From Oscillospiraceae bacterium (GTDB taxonomy: Bacteria; Bacillota; Clostridia; Oscillospirales; Acutalibacteraceae), in the NCBI GenBank assembly GCA_902788995.1, contig CADAMO010000034.1, positions 1 through 36,203 of the forward strand: a DNA stretch of 36,203 nt, read 5' to 3'. Made by a program: the position numbers and the translations under genes. The notes beneath the pieces were generated by a model. That model did not search any database, was not told the DNA's origin, and was given only the letters and a program-made list of their open reading frames with translations. The stretch's first letter is position 1. Every line of letters begins with the position of its first letter. Shown here piece by piece: positions 7,391 through 15,878 of the stretch.

Positions 7391-9931
7391 ATGAACAAAC
7401 GGACGGTCTATACGGGCGAGGCCCTGCGGGAGATCTCCTTTCCGCTGGGCGGGATCGGCACGGGCTGCATCGGGCTGGCGGGCAACGGCAGCTTAGTGGA
7501 CTGGGAGATCTTCAACCGGCCCAACAAGGGGGGCGACAACGGCTTTTCCCACTTTGCGGTGAAGGCCGCCCGGGACGGGCAGACCCTTGACGCCCGGGTG
7601 CTGTGCGCGGACGACAACGCCCGCCTGACGGGCGAATACGGCCATGGCTACGGCGCGGGCAAGCGCAGCGTCTCCATGCAGGGGTTCCCTCACTTCCGGG
7701 AGGCGGTGTTCACGGGAACCTTCCCCGTGGCGACGGTGGAATTTGCCGACGGGACCTTTCCGGGGCAGGTGACGCTGACGGTCTTCAATCCGCTGATCCC
7801 CCGCAACGACAGAGATTCCTCCCTGCCGGCGGCGTTCTTTGAGATCGCCGTCCGCAACACCGGCGACAGCCCGCTGGAATACACCGTGGCCGGCACGCTG
7901 CGCAACCCGGCGGGGCAGTCGGTAAACGCCTTTATCCCGGCAAACAACGGCGGCGCGCTGCACCTGACGCAGCAGGCGCACGCCCCCGACAGCCCCGACT
8001 ACGTGGATATGACCCTGGCGGCATGGGGGAGCGGTGATATCGGCTGTCAGGAATATTGGTACCGGGGCGGCTGGAACGACGGGCTGGAGCGCTACTGGCG
8101 CAACTTCACCGAATGCGCCGCCCTGCCGCCGAGACGTTATGAGGATTGCGGAAAGCAGGATACGGGCACGCTGGCGCTGCGGTTTTCCGCCGCGCCGGGG
8201 GAGACGGTGAAGGCCCGGTTTGTGATCGCATGGAACAAGCCCAACTGCTGTAACTACTGGAACCGCCTGACGGAGACGACGGAAGACGGGGAGGAGCGGG
8301 ATGTGACGTGGAAGAACTACTACGCCACCCTGTTCCGGGATTCCGCCGAAACGGCCGCCTACGCCCTGACCCATTGGGACCGCCTTTGGGCGCAGACGCT
8401 GCGTTACCGTGACGCGCTGTTTTCCTCCTCCCTGCCCGAAGCGGCGACGGAGGCGCTGGCCTCCGCCGTGGCAGTGCTGAAAAGCCCCACGGTGCTGCGG
8501 CTGGAGGACGGCTCCTTTTACGGCTGGGAGGGCGTGTGGGAGCACGAAGGCTCCTGCGAAGGCACCTGCACCCACGTGTGGAACTACGCCTACGCCCTGT
8601 GCTTTCTGTTCCCGTCGCTGGAACGGAGCATCCGGGAGACGGATTTCACCTATAATCAGGATGAGACCGGCCGCATGGCCTTCCGGATGCAGCTTCCCCT
8701 TGGTCGGGGCAGAAGCGGCTTCCGCGCCTGCGTGGACGGGCAGATGGGCGGCGTGATCAAAACCTACCGGGAGTGGAAGCTCTGCGGCGACGACGAGTGG
8801 CTGCGGCGGCTGTGGCCCCGGGTGAAAAAATCGCTGGAATACGCCTGGAACGAGGATAACCCCGACCGCTGGGACCGGGACAGGGACGGCCTGCTGGAGG
8901 GCCGCCAGCACCACACGCTGGATATGGAGCTGTTCGGGCCCTCTTCCTGGCTGGAGGGCTTCTATCTGGCGGCGCTGAAATGCGGGGCGGAGATGGCCGC
9001 GCATTTGGGCGAAAGCGACAGCGCGGCGGAATATGAAGCGCTGTTCCGCCGGGGAAAGGAACGCTGCGACCGGGAGCTGTTCAACGGCCGGTGGTACTGC
9101 CAGCGTATCGACCTGACGGACCGTTCGCTGCTGGCGCCCTACGCCGACGCAGCGGGCTACTGGAACGACGAATCCGGCGAGATCAAATATCAGATCGGCG
9201 AGGGGTGCGAGATCGACCAGTGCCTGGCCCAGTGGCACGCCCATCTGTGCGGCCTCGGCGAGATCTTCGACAAGGCGCAGCTGCAAACGGCGCTGCACAG
9301 CCTGTACCGCCACAACTTTCTGCCGGATATGCGCCGTCACTACAACACCTTCCGTCTGTTCGCCGTCAACGGCGAGACAGGGGCGATTATCTGCTCTTTC
9401 CCGGATGGCGTCAAAGCCCCGGCCATCCCGATCCCTTACGCGCAGGAATCCATGCACGGCTTTGAATACGCGCTGGCGGGGCTGATGATCGCTGAGGGCA
9501 TGACCGACGAGGGCATGGCCATCGTCACCGCCGTGCGGGACCGCTACCGTGGGTACAACCGCAACCCCTTCAACGAGATCGAGTGCGGCTCCAATTACGC
9601 CCGCAGTATGGCCTCCTTCGCCCTGCTGCCGCTCTTTTCCGGCTTTTCCTTCGACATGACAAAGGGAAGGCTGGGCTTTGCCCCCGTGCTGCCGGGGGAT
9701 TTCCGCGCGCCATGGTTCCTTGACTGCGCCTGGGGCGTGTTTGAACGCAAAGATGGAACCGTCGTGCTGACCATCGAGGACGGGGCGCTGCCGCTGCAAA
9801 CGCTGACCCTTCCGTTCCTTAAAAACGTCCGCGCGGTCGCGGTGGACGGCAAGGAGATTCCCTTTACGTTCAGCGACGGCCGCCTGTCGCTGCAGGCGAC
9901 GATCATGAAAAAACTGACTGTGCTCGCGTAA
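7391..9931 (+). CDS. GH116-type glycosidase (non-lysosomal glucosylceramidase-like)
   Basis: This 846-aa cytosolic-looking protein has the two-part build of GH116/GBA2 enzymes: an N-terminal beta-sandwich domain (ISFPLGGIGTGCIGLAGNG at about 13-31; DWEIFNRP) and a C-terminal (alpha/alpha)6 catalytic domain from about 350. Candidate catalytic regions are EGVWEHEGSCEGTCTHVWNY, in the position of the family nucleophile Glu, and HTLDMELFGPSSWLEG, in the position of the acid/base Asp. The family cleaves beta-glucosides or beta-xylosides with retention. The start is ATG with GGGGGAG 8 nt upstream; an earlier in-frame start would lie inside the promoter. Monocistronic, ending in a terminator. Its exact substrate is not predictable here. 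Confidence 0.85.
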   Translation: MNKRTVYTGEALREISFPLGGIGTGCIGLAGNGSLVDWEIFNRPNKGGDNGFSHFAVKAARDGQTLDARVLCADDNARLTGEYGHGYGAGKRSVSMQGFPHFREAVFTGTFPVATVEFADGTFPGQVTLTVFNPLIPRNDRDSSLPAAFFEIAVRNTGDSPLEYTVAGTLRNPAGQSVNAFIPANNGGALHLTQQAHAPDSPDYVDMTLAAWGSGDIGCQEYWYRGGWNDGLERYWRNFTECAALPPRRYEDCGKQDTGTLALRFSAAPGETVKARFVIAWNKPNCCNYWNRLTETTEDGEERDVTWKNYYATLFRDSAETAAYALTHWDRLWAQTLRYRDALFSSSLPEAATEALASAVAVLKSPTVLRLEDGSFYGWEGVWEHEGSCEGTCTHVWNYAYALCFLFPSLERSIRETDFTYNQDETGRMAFRMQLPLGRGRSGFRACVDGQMGGVIKTYREWKLCGDDEWLRRLWPRVKKSLEYAWNEDNPDRWDRDRDGLLEGRQHHTLDMELFGPSSWLEGFYLAALKCGAEMAAHLGESDSAAEYEALFRRGKERCDRELFNGRWYCQRIDLTDRSLLAPYADAAGYWNDESGEIKYQIGEGCEIDQCLAQWHAHLCGLGEIFDKAQLQTALHSLYRHNFLPDMRRHYNTFRLFAVNGETGAIICSFPDGVKAPAIPIPYAQESMHGFEYALAGLMIAEGMTDEGMAIVTAVRDRYRGYNRNPFNEIECGSNYARSMASFALLPLFSGFSFDMTKGRLGFAPVLPGDFRAPWFLDCAWGVFERKDGTVVLTIEDGALPLQTLTLPFLKNVRAVAVDGKEIPFTFSDGRLSLQATIMKKLTVLA

Positions 9932-9953
9932 AAGCCGGTCAGAAAACAGAAAC

Positions 9954-9985
9954 GGCTCCCCGAACGTTCCGTCGTCCGGGGAGCC
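9954..9985. terminator. Terminator between convergent GH116 and GH2 genes
   Basis: GGCTCCCCG (9954-9962) pairs with CGGGGAGCC (9977-9985); a T-rich tract reading TTGTCGTTCGTTTTTTT follows on the plus strand. It lies 22 nt after the GH116 stop and 32 nt before the convergent GH2 stop. Confidence 0.85.
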
Positions 9986-10017
9986 TTGTCGTTCGTTTTT
10001 TTGTCGGTCTGAACCGC

Positions 10018-12960
10018 TTATTTACCGGGGATCAGCCGGAAAGACCAGCGGAAGTCGCCGGTGGGCAGCTCGTAGGCCGCTTCCGGTTCCGGCCCGCAGG
10101 AATGGGAGCCGAGACCGCGCATTTTATGGTCGAGGTACAGGTAGATGTTTTCGCTCTCCTCCAGCTCGTCGCAGTGGCGGGCCGTCGACAGATTTTCCAG
10201 CGTGAAATCGTGCAGGGAGAAGGCGAAAGCGCCCTCCGCGGTCAGCGCGCCGTTTCCGCCCGAAACCGTCACCCGGCGGCAGTCCTCATGGCTGCCCGTC
10301 TCCTGGGGCACGTCGTAGCGGAAATTCATCTCTTCCACGTGGGCTTCGTACACGCCCACGGGGGCGTTGGCCTTGCAGTCGGGGTAGCTTTCCCCGGGGC
10401 CGCGCCCCAGCCAGCGGCAATGGGCGGCCGCCTTCGGCAGCGTCAGGATCACGCCCACCCGGGGCAGGATGGCCGGTGCGTCGCCGTAGCGCTTCAGGTC
10501 CACTGTCACGTCCACCGCGCCGCCGGTAATACGGTAGACGATTTCCGTCAGAAAGCCCCATTGGTGGCTGAAGGGCAGCAGCTTTCCCGTCGCCGTCACC
10601 GTGACCTCCTCCGGCGCGTCGTCCACCGTCACGCCGTAGCAGCCGAACCGCAGCGTCCGGACGAGCTTTTCCTCCCAATCGTCCTTATGGTTGGGCGGGA
10701 AGATGGCCCCGTCGTTGTCCGTGCCCGCCCGGAAGCAGTTGAGCTTCATCGGCGCGGCCAGCAGGGAAGCCCCGTTGTATGTGAGACCGGACAGCAGCCC
10801 GCCGGTGATGTTGACCGCGAAGCCCTCTCCCCGGACCGTCACGTCGTCCCCGTCTTGTTCCACAGTGTGGGCAAACGCCGCTTTTTCCTTTTCGGGACGG
10901 GGCAGGTCTGCCAGGATCTTCTGCTTATGGGCGACCGTCTCGCCGTCTTTGACGAACACACAGTCGGCGGTGACGATCCCCGTCAGGCCCGCCGTTTCCA
11001 GCGGCAGCGGAATCAATCGCCATGCCCGGGGCGCGAGGCCGTCCAGTGGGATTTCCCCCTCCCGCACAGTCCTGCCGTCGGCGGATACCGACCAGTGTAG
11101 GATGACCCCGTTCAGCGGTGTGAAATCACAGGTGTTTTTGACGGAAACGCCCTCCGCCTCCCAGCGGACATGGACCGGCGCGGAGACCTCCCGCAGCTCG
11201 CCCCAGGCGGGCTTTGGCGTGCCGTCGGAGGTGTGGTAGCCGTCAAGGGAAAAGTTTCTCCAATGGTACACGTCGTCGGCAAAGTCGCCGCCGAAGAGAT
11301 AGCGGGGGCGGCCGTCCTTGCCCTCTGTGTAAAAGCCGTGGCTCTTGAACTCCCACACATAGCCGCCGCAGCAGTTCTCGTGTTCATACACCCAGTTCCA
11401 GATGTCCTCCAGCCCGCCGGGGCTGTTGCCCATGGCGTGGGCGTATTCCACCATCAGAAGCGGATATCGCGGATTGACTTCGGAATCGTGCAGCGTCTTC
11501 ATGGGCATATAGCCGGTGGGGGCGAACCGCTCCGCTGCTTCCGGGTGACATTCGCTCATGTCCTTGATGGGCTTGCGCACCGCCTGCTTCGTCAGCCAGT
11601 CGGCGCAGCGCACCTGATTGGGGCCGGTGCCGCATTCGTTTCCAAGGGACCAGATGTTGACGCAGGTCTCGTTTTTGTTGATGGCGTACATGCGGCTCAC
11701 CCGGTCGAGGAACGCGTCGGCCCACTCCGGGTCCTTGTTCAGCGCCCCCTGGTCGCCGGTGCACTCCGCCCCGTGGGTCTCGCAGTCCGCCTCGTCCATC
11801 ACGTAGACGCCCAGCTCTGAGCACAGCTCATAGAACACCGGCTGGTTCGTGTAGTGAGAGCAGCGGATGGCGTTGAGATGGCAGGATTTGATATCCCGCA
11901 GTTCGCTTTCGATCTGCGCCGCCGTGACGGTCCGGCCCGTCTTTGCGTTGTTTTCATGGCGGTTCACGCCCTTTAAGGTGATGGGGCGGCCGTTGAGCAG
12001 CAGGCGGCAGCCTGCGATTTCGCTTTTGGCGATACCGGCCTTTTTCGTGTGGATCTCCTTGACCGCGCCGTTCTCAAGGATTTCGAGATAAACGGTGTAA
12101 AGATAGGGCTGTTCCGCGTTCCAAAGGACGGCGTTTTCCAGCGGCAGGAAGGCACCGCCGGTCTCCGTCAGGGGCTGCTCCGCAGTGGACAGGACCGCAC
12201 CGTCCGCGTCGCAGAGGGTCAGGCGCAGCGTTGCGGGGGTATGCCCCACCGAGCAGCAGTAGTTGACGGTAAAGCCGGTCTCCTCCGGCAGCAGAGTGTA
12301 GTCCCACAGGGCGTTTTCACCGGTGAAAACCAGCATCACGCTGCGGAAAATGCCGCTGGCCAGCAGCATATCCTGATTTTCGAGATACGAGGCGTCGGAG
12401 TAGGTGTAGACCTTCACCGCCAGCAGGTTGTCCCCGTCCCGCAGCAGGCCGGTCACGTCGAATTCCGCCGGGATGCGGCTGCCTTTGGAAAAGCCCACGT
12501 AGGCCCCGTTCAGCCAGACGAAAAAGGCGTTATCCACGCCGAGAAAGCGCAGGTAAACGTGCCCGCTCTCCGGTTTTTCCGCTGTGAAATGCCGCCGGTA
12601 CAGCCCCACGGGGTTGGTCCGGTGGATATAGGGCGGGTCGTAGGGGAAGGGATAGCGCACGTTGGGATAGCAGCAGCTGCCGTACCCCTGAAACTGCCAC
12701 ATGGAGGGCACGGGAAGCGTATCCCAATCGGCGTCCGGTCGGGCGGGGTCGTAAAAGGCCTCGGCGGCGTCCTCCTCCCGGTAAGAGAAACGCCAGTCGC
12801 CGTCCAGCAGCTGGATGCGGTCGGATTCGGTGAAATTCCGGTGGGTGACGCCACGCTTTTGCGCCGGGATCACCATGGTCCGCGCCGGCAGACGGCTCTC
12901 CTCCAGCCGGTGGGGGTTGAAAATATATTCTTTCGGATAAACGGTATTGACAGGCGTCAT
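10018..12960 (-). CDS. lacZ: GH2 beta-galactosidase
   Basis: This 980-aa protein matches LacZ-type GH2 enzymes end to end: sugar-binding jelly-roll domain (DWDTLPVPSMWQFQGYG), Ig-like domains, TIM barrel (ITLKGVNRHENN) and the C-terminal Bgal small-chain domain (LPRVGVILTLP, WLGRGPGESYPD). The acid/base is E442 in IWSLGNECGTG and the nucleophile E505 in VEYAHAMGNSPGG. It hydrolyses terminal beta-galactosides such as lactose. No signal peptide, so cytosolic. The ATG at 12960 is chosen because GGAAAAGGATCT precedes it; upstream in-frame codons include the promoter. Transcribed alone and divergently from the Gfo/Idh/MocA gene; no permease is adjacent. The symbol follows family usage; substrate could also be another beta-galactoside. 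Confidence 0.93.
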   Translation of the reverse strand: MTPVNTVYPKEYIFNPHRLEESRLPARTMVIPAQKRGVTHRNFTESDRIQLLDGDWRFSYREEDAAEAFYDPARPDADWDTLPVPSMWQFQGYGSCCYPNVRYPFPYDPPYIHRTNPVGLYRRHFTAEKPESGHVYLRFLGVDNAFFVWLNGAYVGFSKGSRIPAEFDVTGLLRDGDNLLAVKVYTYSDASYLENQDMLLASGIFRSVMLVFTGENALWDYTLLPEETGFTVNYCCSVGHTPATLRLTLCDADGAVLSTAEQPLTETGGAFLPLENAVLWNAEQPYLYTVYLEILENGAVKEIHTKKAGIAKSEIAGCRLLLNGRPITLKGVNRHENNAKTGRTVTAAQIESELRDIKSCHLNAIRCSHYTNQPVFYELCSELGVYVMDEADCETHGAECTGDQGALNKDPEWADAFLDRVSRMYAINKNETCVNIWSLGNECGTGPNQVRCADWLTKQAVRKPIKDMSECHPEAAERFAPTGYMPMKTLHDSEVNPRYPLLMVEYAHAMGNSPGGLEDIWNWVYEHENCCGGYVWEFKSHGFYTEGKDGRPRYLFGGDFADDVYHWRNFSLDGYHTSDGTPKPAWGELREVSAPVHVRWEAEGVSVKNTCDFTPLNGVILHWSVSADGRTVREGEIPLDGLAPRAWRLIPLPLETAGLTGIVTADCVFVKDGETVAHKQKILADLPRPEKEKAAFAHTVEQDGDDVTVRGEGFAVNITGGLLSGLTYNGASLLAAPMKLNCFRAGTDNDGAIFPPNHKDDWEEKLVRTLRFGCYGVTVDDAPEEVTVTATGKLLPFSHQWGFLTEIVYRITGGAVDVTVDLKRYGDAPAILPRVGVILTLPKAAAHCRWLGRGPGESYPDCKANAPVGVYEAHVEEMNFRYDVPQETGSHEDCRRVTVSGGNGALTAEGAFAFSLHDFTLENLSTARHCDELEESENIYLYLDHKMRGLGSHSCGPEPEAAYELPTGDFRWSFRLIPGK

Positions 12961-12990
12961 AGATCCTTTTCCTTTCCCTGTGATAGATTG

Positions 12991-13019
12991 ATTGTAGCAC
13001 AGGCAAAAGGGAAAAGCAA
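12991..13019 (-). promoter_or_regulatory. Promoter of the GH2 gene
   Basis: Minus strand TTGCTT (13014-13019), 17 nt, TACAAT (12991-12996), about 30 nt before the start codon. Confidence 0.65.
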
Positions 13020-13085
13020 GGTTTTCAAAAGGGGAGGATCCCGTTTTGCGAACGCATTGAAAAAAGAGACGAACCGGTCCACCGC

Positions 13086-13114
13086 TTGACAAGCGGCGGA
13101 AAGAAAAATATAAT
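13086..13114 (+). promoter_or_regulatory. Consensus promoter of the Gfo/Idh/MocA gene
   Basis: TTGACA (13086-13091), 17 nt, TATAAT (13109-13114): both boxes and the spacing match the sigma-A consensus exactly, the strongest promoter in the window. Confidence 0.88.
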
Positions 13115-13132
13115 GATACGTGCTTGATTTTA

Positions 13133-13176
13133 CGTCAGGGCGTCGGCGCCGCAGCACGGCGACGGTTTACCTGACG
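13133..13176 (+). promoter_or_regulatory. Structured 5' leader hairpin
   Basis: In the leader of the Gfo/Idh/MocA transcript, CGTCAGG (13133-13139) pairs with CCTGACG (13170-13176), and inside it CGTCG (13141-13145) pairs with CGACG (13160-13164), extended by CCG/CGG around a 5-nt loop. No U-run follows, so it is not a plain terminator. It begins about 12 nt after the expected transcription start and ends about 8 nt before the ribosome binding site. Function unknown; no known riboswitch class recognised. Confidence 0.45.
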
Positions 13177-13197
13177 GGATGATGAAAGGAAACAGAC

Positions 13198-14202
13198 ATG
13201 GAACAACTGAGCGTCGCCGTGATCGGCCTGCAGTTCGGCATGGCGCACATCGAGGGCGCCATGGGCTGCGGCGCGGAGATCGCGGCCATCTGTGACAGCA
13301 ACGAAGAACACCTGCGCTTTGCCGGAGAGCGGTATACCATCCCCGAAGAGAAACGCTTTACCGATTATCGGGAGCTGCTGCACCGGGATGATATCGACGC
13401 GGCGGTGATCGCCGTGCCGGACCAGCAGCACCGGGAGCTGTCCTGCGCGTTCCTGGCGGCGGGCAAGCACGTGCTGTGCGAAAAGCCCATGGCGCTGACG
13501 CGGGAGGATACCGAGGCCATGATCCTGGCGGCGGACGCATCCGGCCGCCAGATGATGGTGGGGCAGATCTGCCGGTTCACCCCCGCCTTCGAAAAGGCCA
13601 AGGAGCTGGTGGACAACGGGACGCTGGGCGACCTGTATTTTCTGGAATCGGAATACGCCCACGACTATATGAAGATCGTGGACAACTGGCGCGCCGACCC
13701 GTTGCGTCACGGCGTCATCGGCGGCGGCTGCCACGCGGTGGATCTGCTGCGCTGGCTGGGGGGCGACCCGCAGGAGGTGTTCGCCTACGGCACCAAGCGG
13801 CTGCTGCCCCAGGTGCCCTACGACGACGCCACCGTAGCGGTGCTGAAGTTTGACGACAAGACCATGGGCAAGGTCTTCGTCTCCACCGGCTGCAAGCGGG
13901 ATTACACCATGCGCACCGTTCTCTATGGCACCAAAGGCACGCTGATCTGCGACAACACCTCGCCCACCATGACCCTGTTCACCGTGGGCGACGACGACAT
14001 GGCCCACGAGCCGGAGATCATACCGGTGGAGGTCAACAACCACAACGCGGTGCGGGAGTTTGAATCCTTCGCCGCGGCGATCCGGGAGGGCCAGCCCGTC
14101 CTGACGGACGCGCGGGAGGGCGCGAAGACCGTGGAGGTCTGCCGGTCCATCATCGAATCCGCCGCTTCGGGAAAGCCCGTCCGCCCGGATTACACATTTT
14201 GA
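13198..14202 (+). CDS. Gfo/Idh/MocA family oxidoreductase
   Basis: This 334-aa NAD(P)-dependent dehydrogenase has an N-terminal Rossmann fold (VAVIGLQFG at 6-14, a slightly altered GxGxxG region, then ICDSNEEH and AVIAVPDQQH) and the family signature CEKPMAL with catalytic K96. A conserved His lies in GGGCHAVDLLRW at about 179. These enzymes oxidise or reduce sugars, inositols or their derivatives. The substrate is not identifiable. AAAGGA is 8 nt before the start. It follows a perfect consensus promoter and structured leader, and is followed after 29 nt by the NifX-FKBP fusion gene, possibly co-transcribed. Sits among glycoside hydrolases, consistent with a role in sugar catabolism. Confidence 0.9.
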   Translation: MEQLSVAVIGLQFGMAHIEGAMGCGAEIAAICDSNEEHLRFAGERYTIPEEKRFTDYRELLHRDDIDAAVIAVPDQQHRELSCAFLAAGKHVLCEKPMALTREDTEAMILAADASGRQMMVGQICRFTPAFEKAKELVDNGTLGDLYFLESEYAHDYMKIVDNWRADPLRHGVIGGGCHAVDLLRWLGGDPQEVFAYGTKRLLPQVPYDDATVAVLKFDDKTMGKVFVSTGCKRDYTMRTVLYGTKGTLICDNTSPTMTLFTVGDDDMAHEPEIIPVEVNNHNAVREFESFAAAIREGQPVLTDAREGAKTVEVCRSIIESAASGKPVRPDYTF

Positions 14203-14231
14203 AAAACGACATTCGATAAAGGAGACCAGCT

Positions 14232-15071
14232 ATGAAAATTGCGGTAACTTACGACAACGGAACTATCTTCCAGCACTTCGGCCACACGGAGACCTTCAAG
14301 GTCTATGAGGTGGAGGACGGGAAAGTGACCCGTTCGGAAATCATCGGCTCCGACGGCACCGGCCACGGGGCGCTGGCGGGCCTGCTGAACGACCGTGGCG
14401 TCGACGTGCTGATCTGCGGCGGCATCGGCGGCGGCACCCAGGCGGCGCTGGCCGACAAAGGCATCGAGCTGTGCGCGGGGGCTTCCGGCAGCGCGGACGA
14501 GGCGGTGGAGGCCTATCTGCGGGGCGAGCTGGTGAACACAGGCGCCAACTGCGACCACCACGGCGAGGGCCACGCCTGCGGCGAGCACAGCTGCAGCGAC
14601 GCGGAACACAACTGCGGCGGCTGCCACGGCAAACCCGCCGTCGAGGGCAAAAACGTGGGCAAGACCTGCCGCACCCACTACCGGGGTACTTTTAACGACG
14701 GCGCCCAGTTCGATTCCTCCTACGACCGGGGCGAGCCGCTGGAATTCGTCTGCGGCGCAGGCCAGATGATCAAGGGCTTTGACGCGGCGGTGGCCGACAT
14801 GGACGTGGGGCAGGTGGTGGATATCCATCTGATGCCGGAGGAGGCCTACGGCCAGCCGGATCCCGCCGCCATCTTCACGGTGGCCATCTCCCAGCTGCCG
14901 GGGGCGGAGGAGCTCTCCGCGGGCGAGCAGGTCTATCTGCAGGATCAGTTCGGCCGGCCTTTCCCGGTGAAGGTGGCGGCTAAGGACGCGGAGACCATCA
15001 CCTTTGACGCCAACCACGAGATGGCGGGCAAGGAGCTGAACTTCCGCATCGAGCTGGTGGAGGTGCGGTAA
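14232..15071 (+). CDS. NifX-like / Cys-His-rich linker / SlyD-type FKBP fusion
   Basis: This 279-aa protein joins two domains. Residues 1-105 resemble the dinitrogenase iron-molybdenum cofactor family (NifX/NifB C-terminal type): MKIAVTYDNG, HFGHTETFKVYEV, then GVDVLICGGIGGGTQ and CAGASGSADEAV. Residues 107-132 are a metal-binding-like linker with five Cys and six His (C107, H109, H110, H114, C116, H119, C121, H126, C128, C131, H132). Residues 140-279 are an FKBP peptidyl-prolyl isomerase of SlyD type, including HYRGTFNDGAQFDSSY, GAGQMIKGFD, an inserted flap domain and FDANHEMAGKEL. SlyD proteins fold proteins and deliver nickel. Probably a cytosolic metal-handling or metallocluster chaperone (inference). 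AAAGGAGA precedes the ATG. The next gene starts 7 nt after its stop. Confidence 0.88.
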   Translation: MKIAVTYDNGTIFQHFGHTETFKVYEVEDGKVTRSEIIGSDGTGHGALAGLLNDRGVDVLICGGIGGGTQAALADKGIELCAGASGSADEAVEAYLRGELVNTGANCDHHGEGHACGEHSCSDAEHNCGGCHGKPAVEGKNVGKTCRTHYRGTFNDGAQFDSSYDRGEPLEFVCGAGQMIKGFDAAVADMDVGQVVDIHLMPEEAYGQPDPAAIFTVAISQLPGAEELSAGEQVYLQDQFGRPFPVKVAAKDAETITFDANHEMAGKELNFRIELVEVR

Positions 15072-15078
15072 CGGAACG

Positions 15079-15576
15079 ATGGACGTGCGAAAAGCGACCC
15101 CGGCAGATCTGGGCCGCCAGATGGCCATCTACGCCCGGGCGCGGGATTTCATGGCAAAGACCGGCAACCCGAACCAATGGGGGCCCAACAGCTGGCCGCC
15201 GGAGGACTTGATCCGGCGCGATATCCAAAATGGCGACAGCTACGTCTGCGTCGGCGACGATAACCGGGTGATCGGCACCTTCTTTTTTGCGCAAGGAGAG
15301 GATATCGAGCCCACCTACCGGGAGATCGACGGGGCGTGGCAGCAGGGCGGCCCCTACGGCGTGGTCCACCGCATCGCCTCGGACGGCTCCGAAAAGGGCG
15401 TGGGCGCCTTTTGCCTCAACTGGGCCTTTTCGCAGTGCGGCCACCTGCGCATCGACACCCACGCAGACAACGCGGTGATGCAGGGGCTGCTCGCTAAGCT
15501 GGGCTTTCAGCGCTGCGGGATCATCTATGTCCATGAGGACCGGGATCCCCGGTTTGCCTACGAAAAGATCGGATAA
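15079..15576 (+). CDS. GNAT family N-acetyltransferase
   Basis: This 165-aa protein has the GNAT order: N-terminal MDVRKATPADLGRQMAIYARAR, central strands VCVGDDNRVIGTFFF, an acyl-CoA-loop region after VVHRIASDGSEKGVGAFCLNWA (the basic/glycine loop is weak: SDGSEKGVG), and the C-terminal NAVMQGLLAKLGFQRCGIIYV. It transfers an acetyl group from acetyl-CoA to an unknown amine. It starts 7 nt after the NifX-FKBP stop with no strong ribosome binding site of its own (GGTAACGGA), so it probably depends on coupling. A strong hairpin ends the transcript. Confidence 0.85.
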   Translation: MDVRKATPADLGRQMAIYARARDFMAKTGNPNQWGPNSWPPEDLIRRDIQNGDSYVCVGDDNRVIGTFFFAQGEDIEPTYREIDGAWQQGGPYGVVHRIASDGSEKGVGAFCLNWAFSQCGHLRIDTHADNAVMQGLLAKLGFQRCGIIYVHEDRDPRFAYEKIG

Positions 15577-15761
15577 TACCATAAAGAAAGCGCGTCCGGG
15601 AAATCTTCGGGATCTCTCTGACGCGCTTTCTTTCTGTCATAAGCTTTGGGGTTGGGCGGCCGGCGGGTGACGGGACTGATATCCCAGGTTTTGCGCCGCT
15701 TTGCGTTCAGCTCTTTTTTCTTTTTCTTCGAGAGCTTTTCATAGGGGATGAATTTCTCCAT
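15558..15761 (-). CDS. Small conserved basic protein (67 aa)
   Basis: A 67-aa, Lys/Arg-rich protein that begins MEKFIPYEKLSKKKKKELN and continues with KRRKTWDISPVTRRPPNPKAYDRKKAR. I recall this pattern from small hypothetical proteins of Firmicutes; no function is known to me. The start is well supported by GGAGG 7 nt upstream. The C-terminal ~24 residues are read through the hairpin at 15584-15632 and the frame overlaps the convergent GNAT gene by 19 nt, so the C-terminus may be an extension acquired by loss of an earlier stop. High positive charge suggests nucleic-acid or ribosome binding (inference). Confidence 0.72.
   Translation of the reverse strand: MEKFIPYEKLSKKKKKELNAKRRKTWDISPVTRRPPNPKAYDRKKARQRDPEDFPDALSLWYYPIFS
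15584..15632. terminator. Long-stem bidirectional terminator
   Basis: AAGAAAGCGCGTC (15584-15596) pairs perfectly with GACGCGCTTTCTT (15620-15632) over a 23-nt loop. It ends the GNAT transcript but also lies inside the 3' end of the convergent small gene's reading frame. Confidence 0.7.
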
Positions 15762-15807
15762 ACTGATTCCTCCGTTTCATTGGATATTGCCGTTTTTTGG
15801 TTTTCAT
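15739..15807 (-). CDS. Possible 22-aa leader ORF
   Basis: A 22-codon frame starting MKTKKRQYP, preceded by AAAGGAAG with 6 nt spacing, overlaps the start of the 67-aa gene in another frame. Basic like its neighbour. Could couple translation or be chance; not recognised. Confidence 0.25.
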   Translation of the reverse strand: MKTKKRQYPMKRRNQYGEIHPL

Positions 15808-15878
15808 AAACGTCTTCCTTTCATGTTGATTTCTTTTTTTATAGCTGAGCCCGGTTGCACTTTCACGTGATAAACTGT

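Noticed and set aside
7493-9799. 768-aa open frame on the minus strand inside the GH116-type gene
   Set aside because: It lies entirely antisense to a clear GH116-type gene, shows no recognisable domain and is typical of GC-rich shadow frames.
10102-11100. 332-aa plus-strand frame opposite lacZ
   Set aside because: Shadow of a well-defined GH2 gene.
13133-13176. Known riboswitch in the Gfo/Idh/MocA leader
   Set aside because: Only about 44 nt long, with no conserved core of any riboswitch class I can recognise; kept only as an unnamed structured leader.
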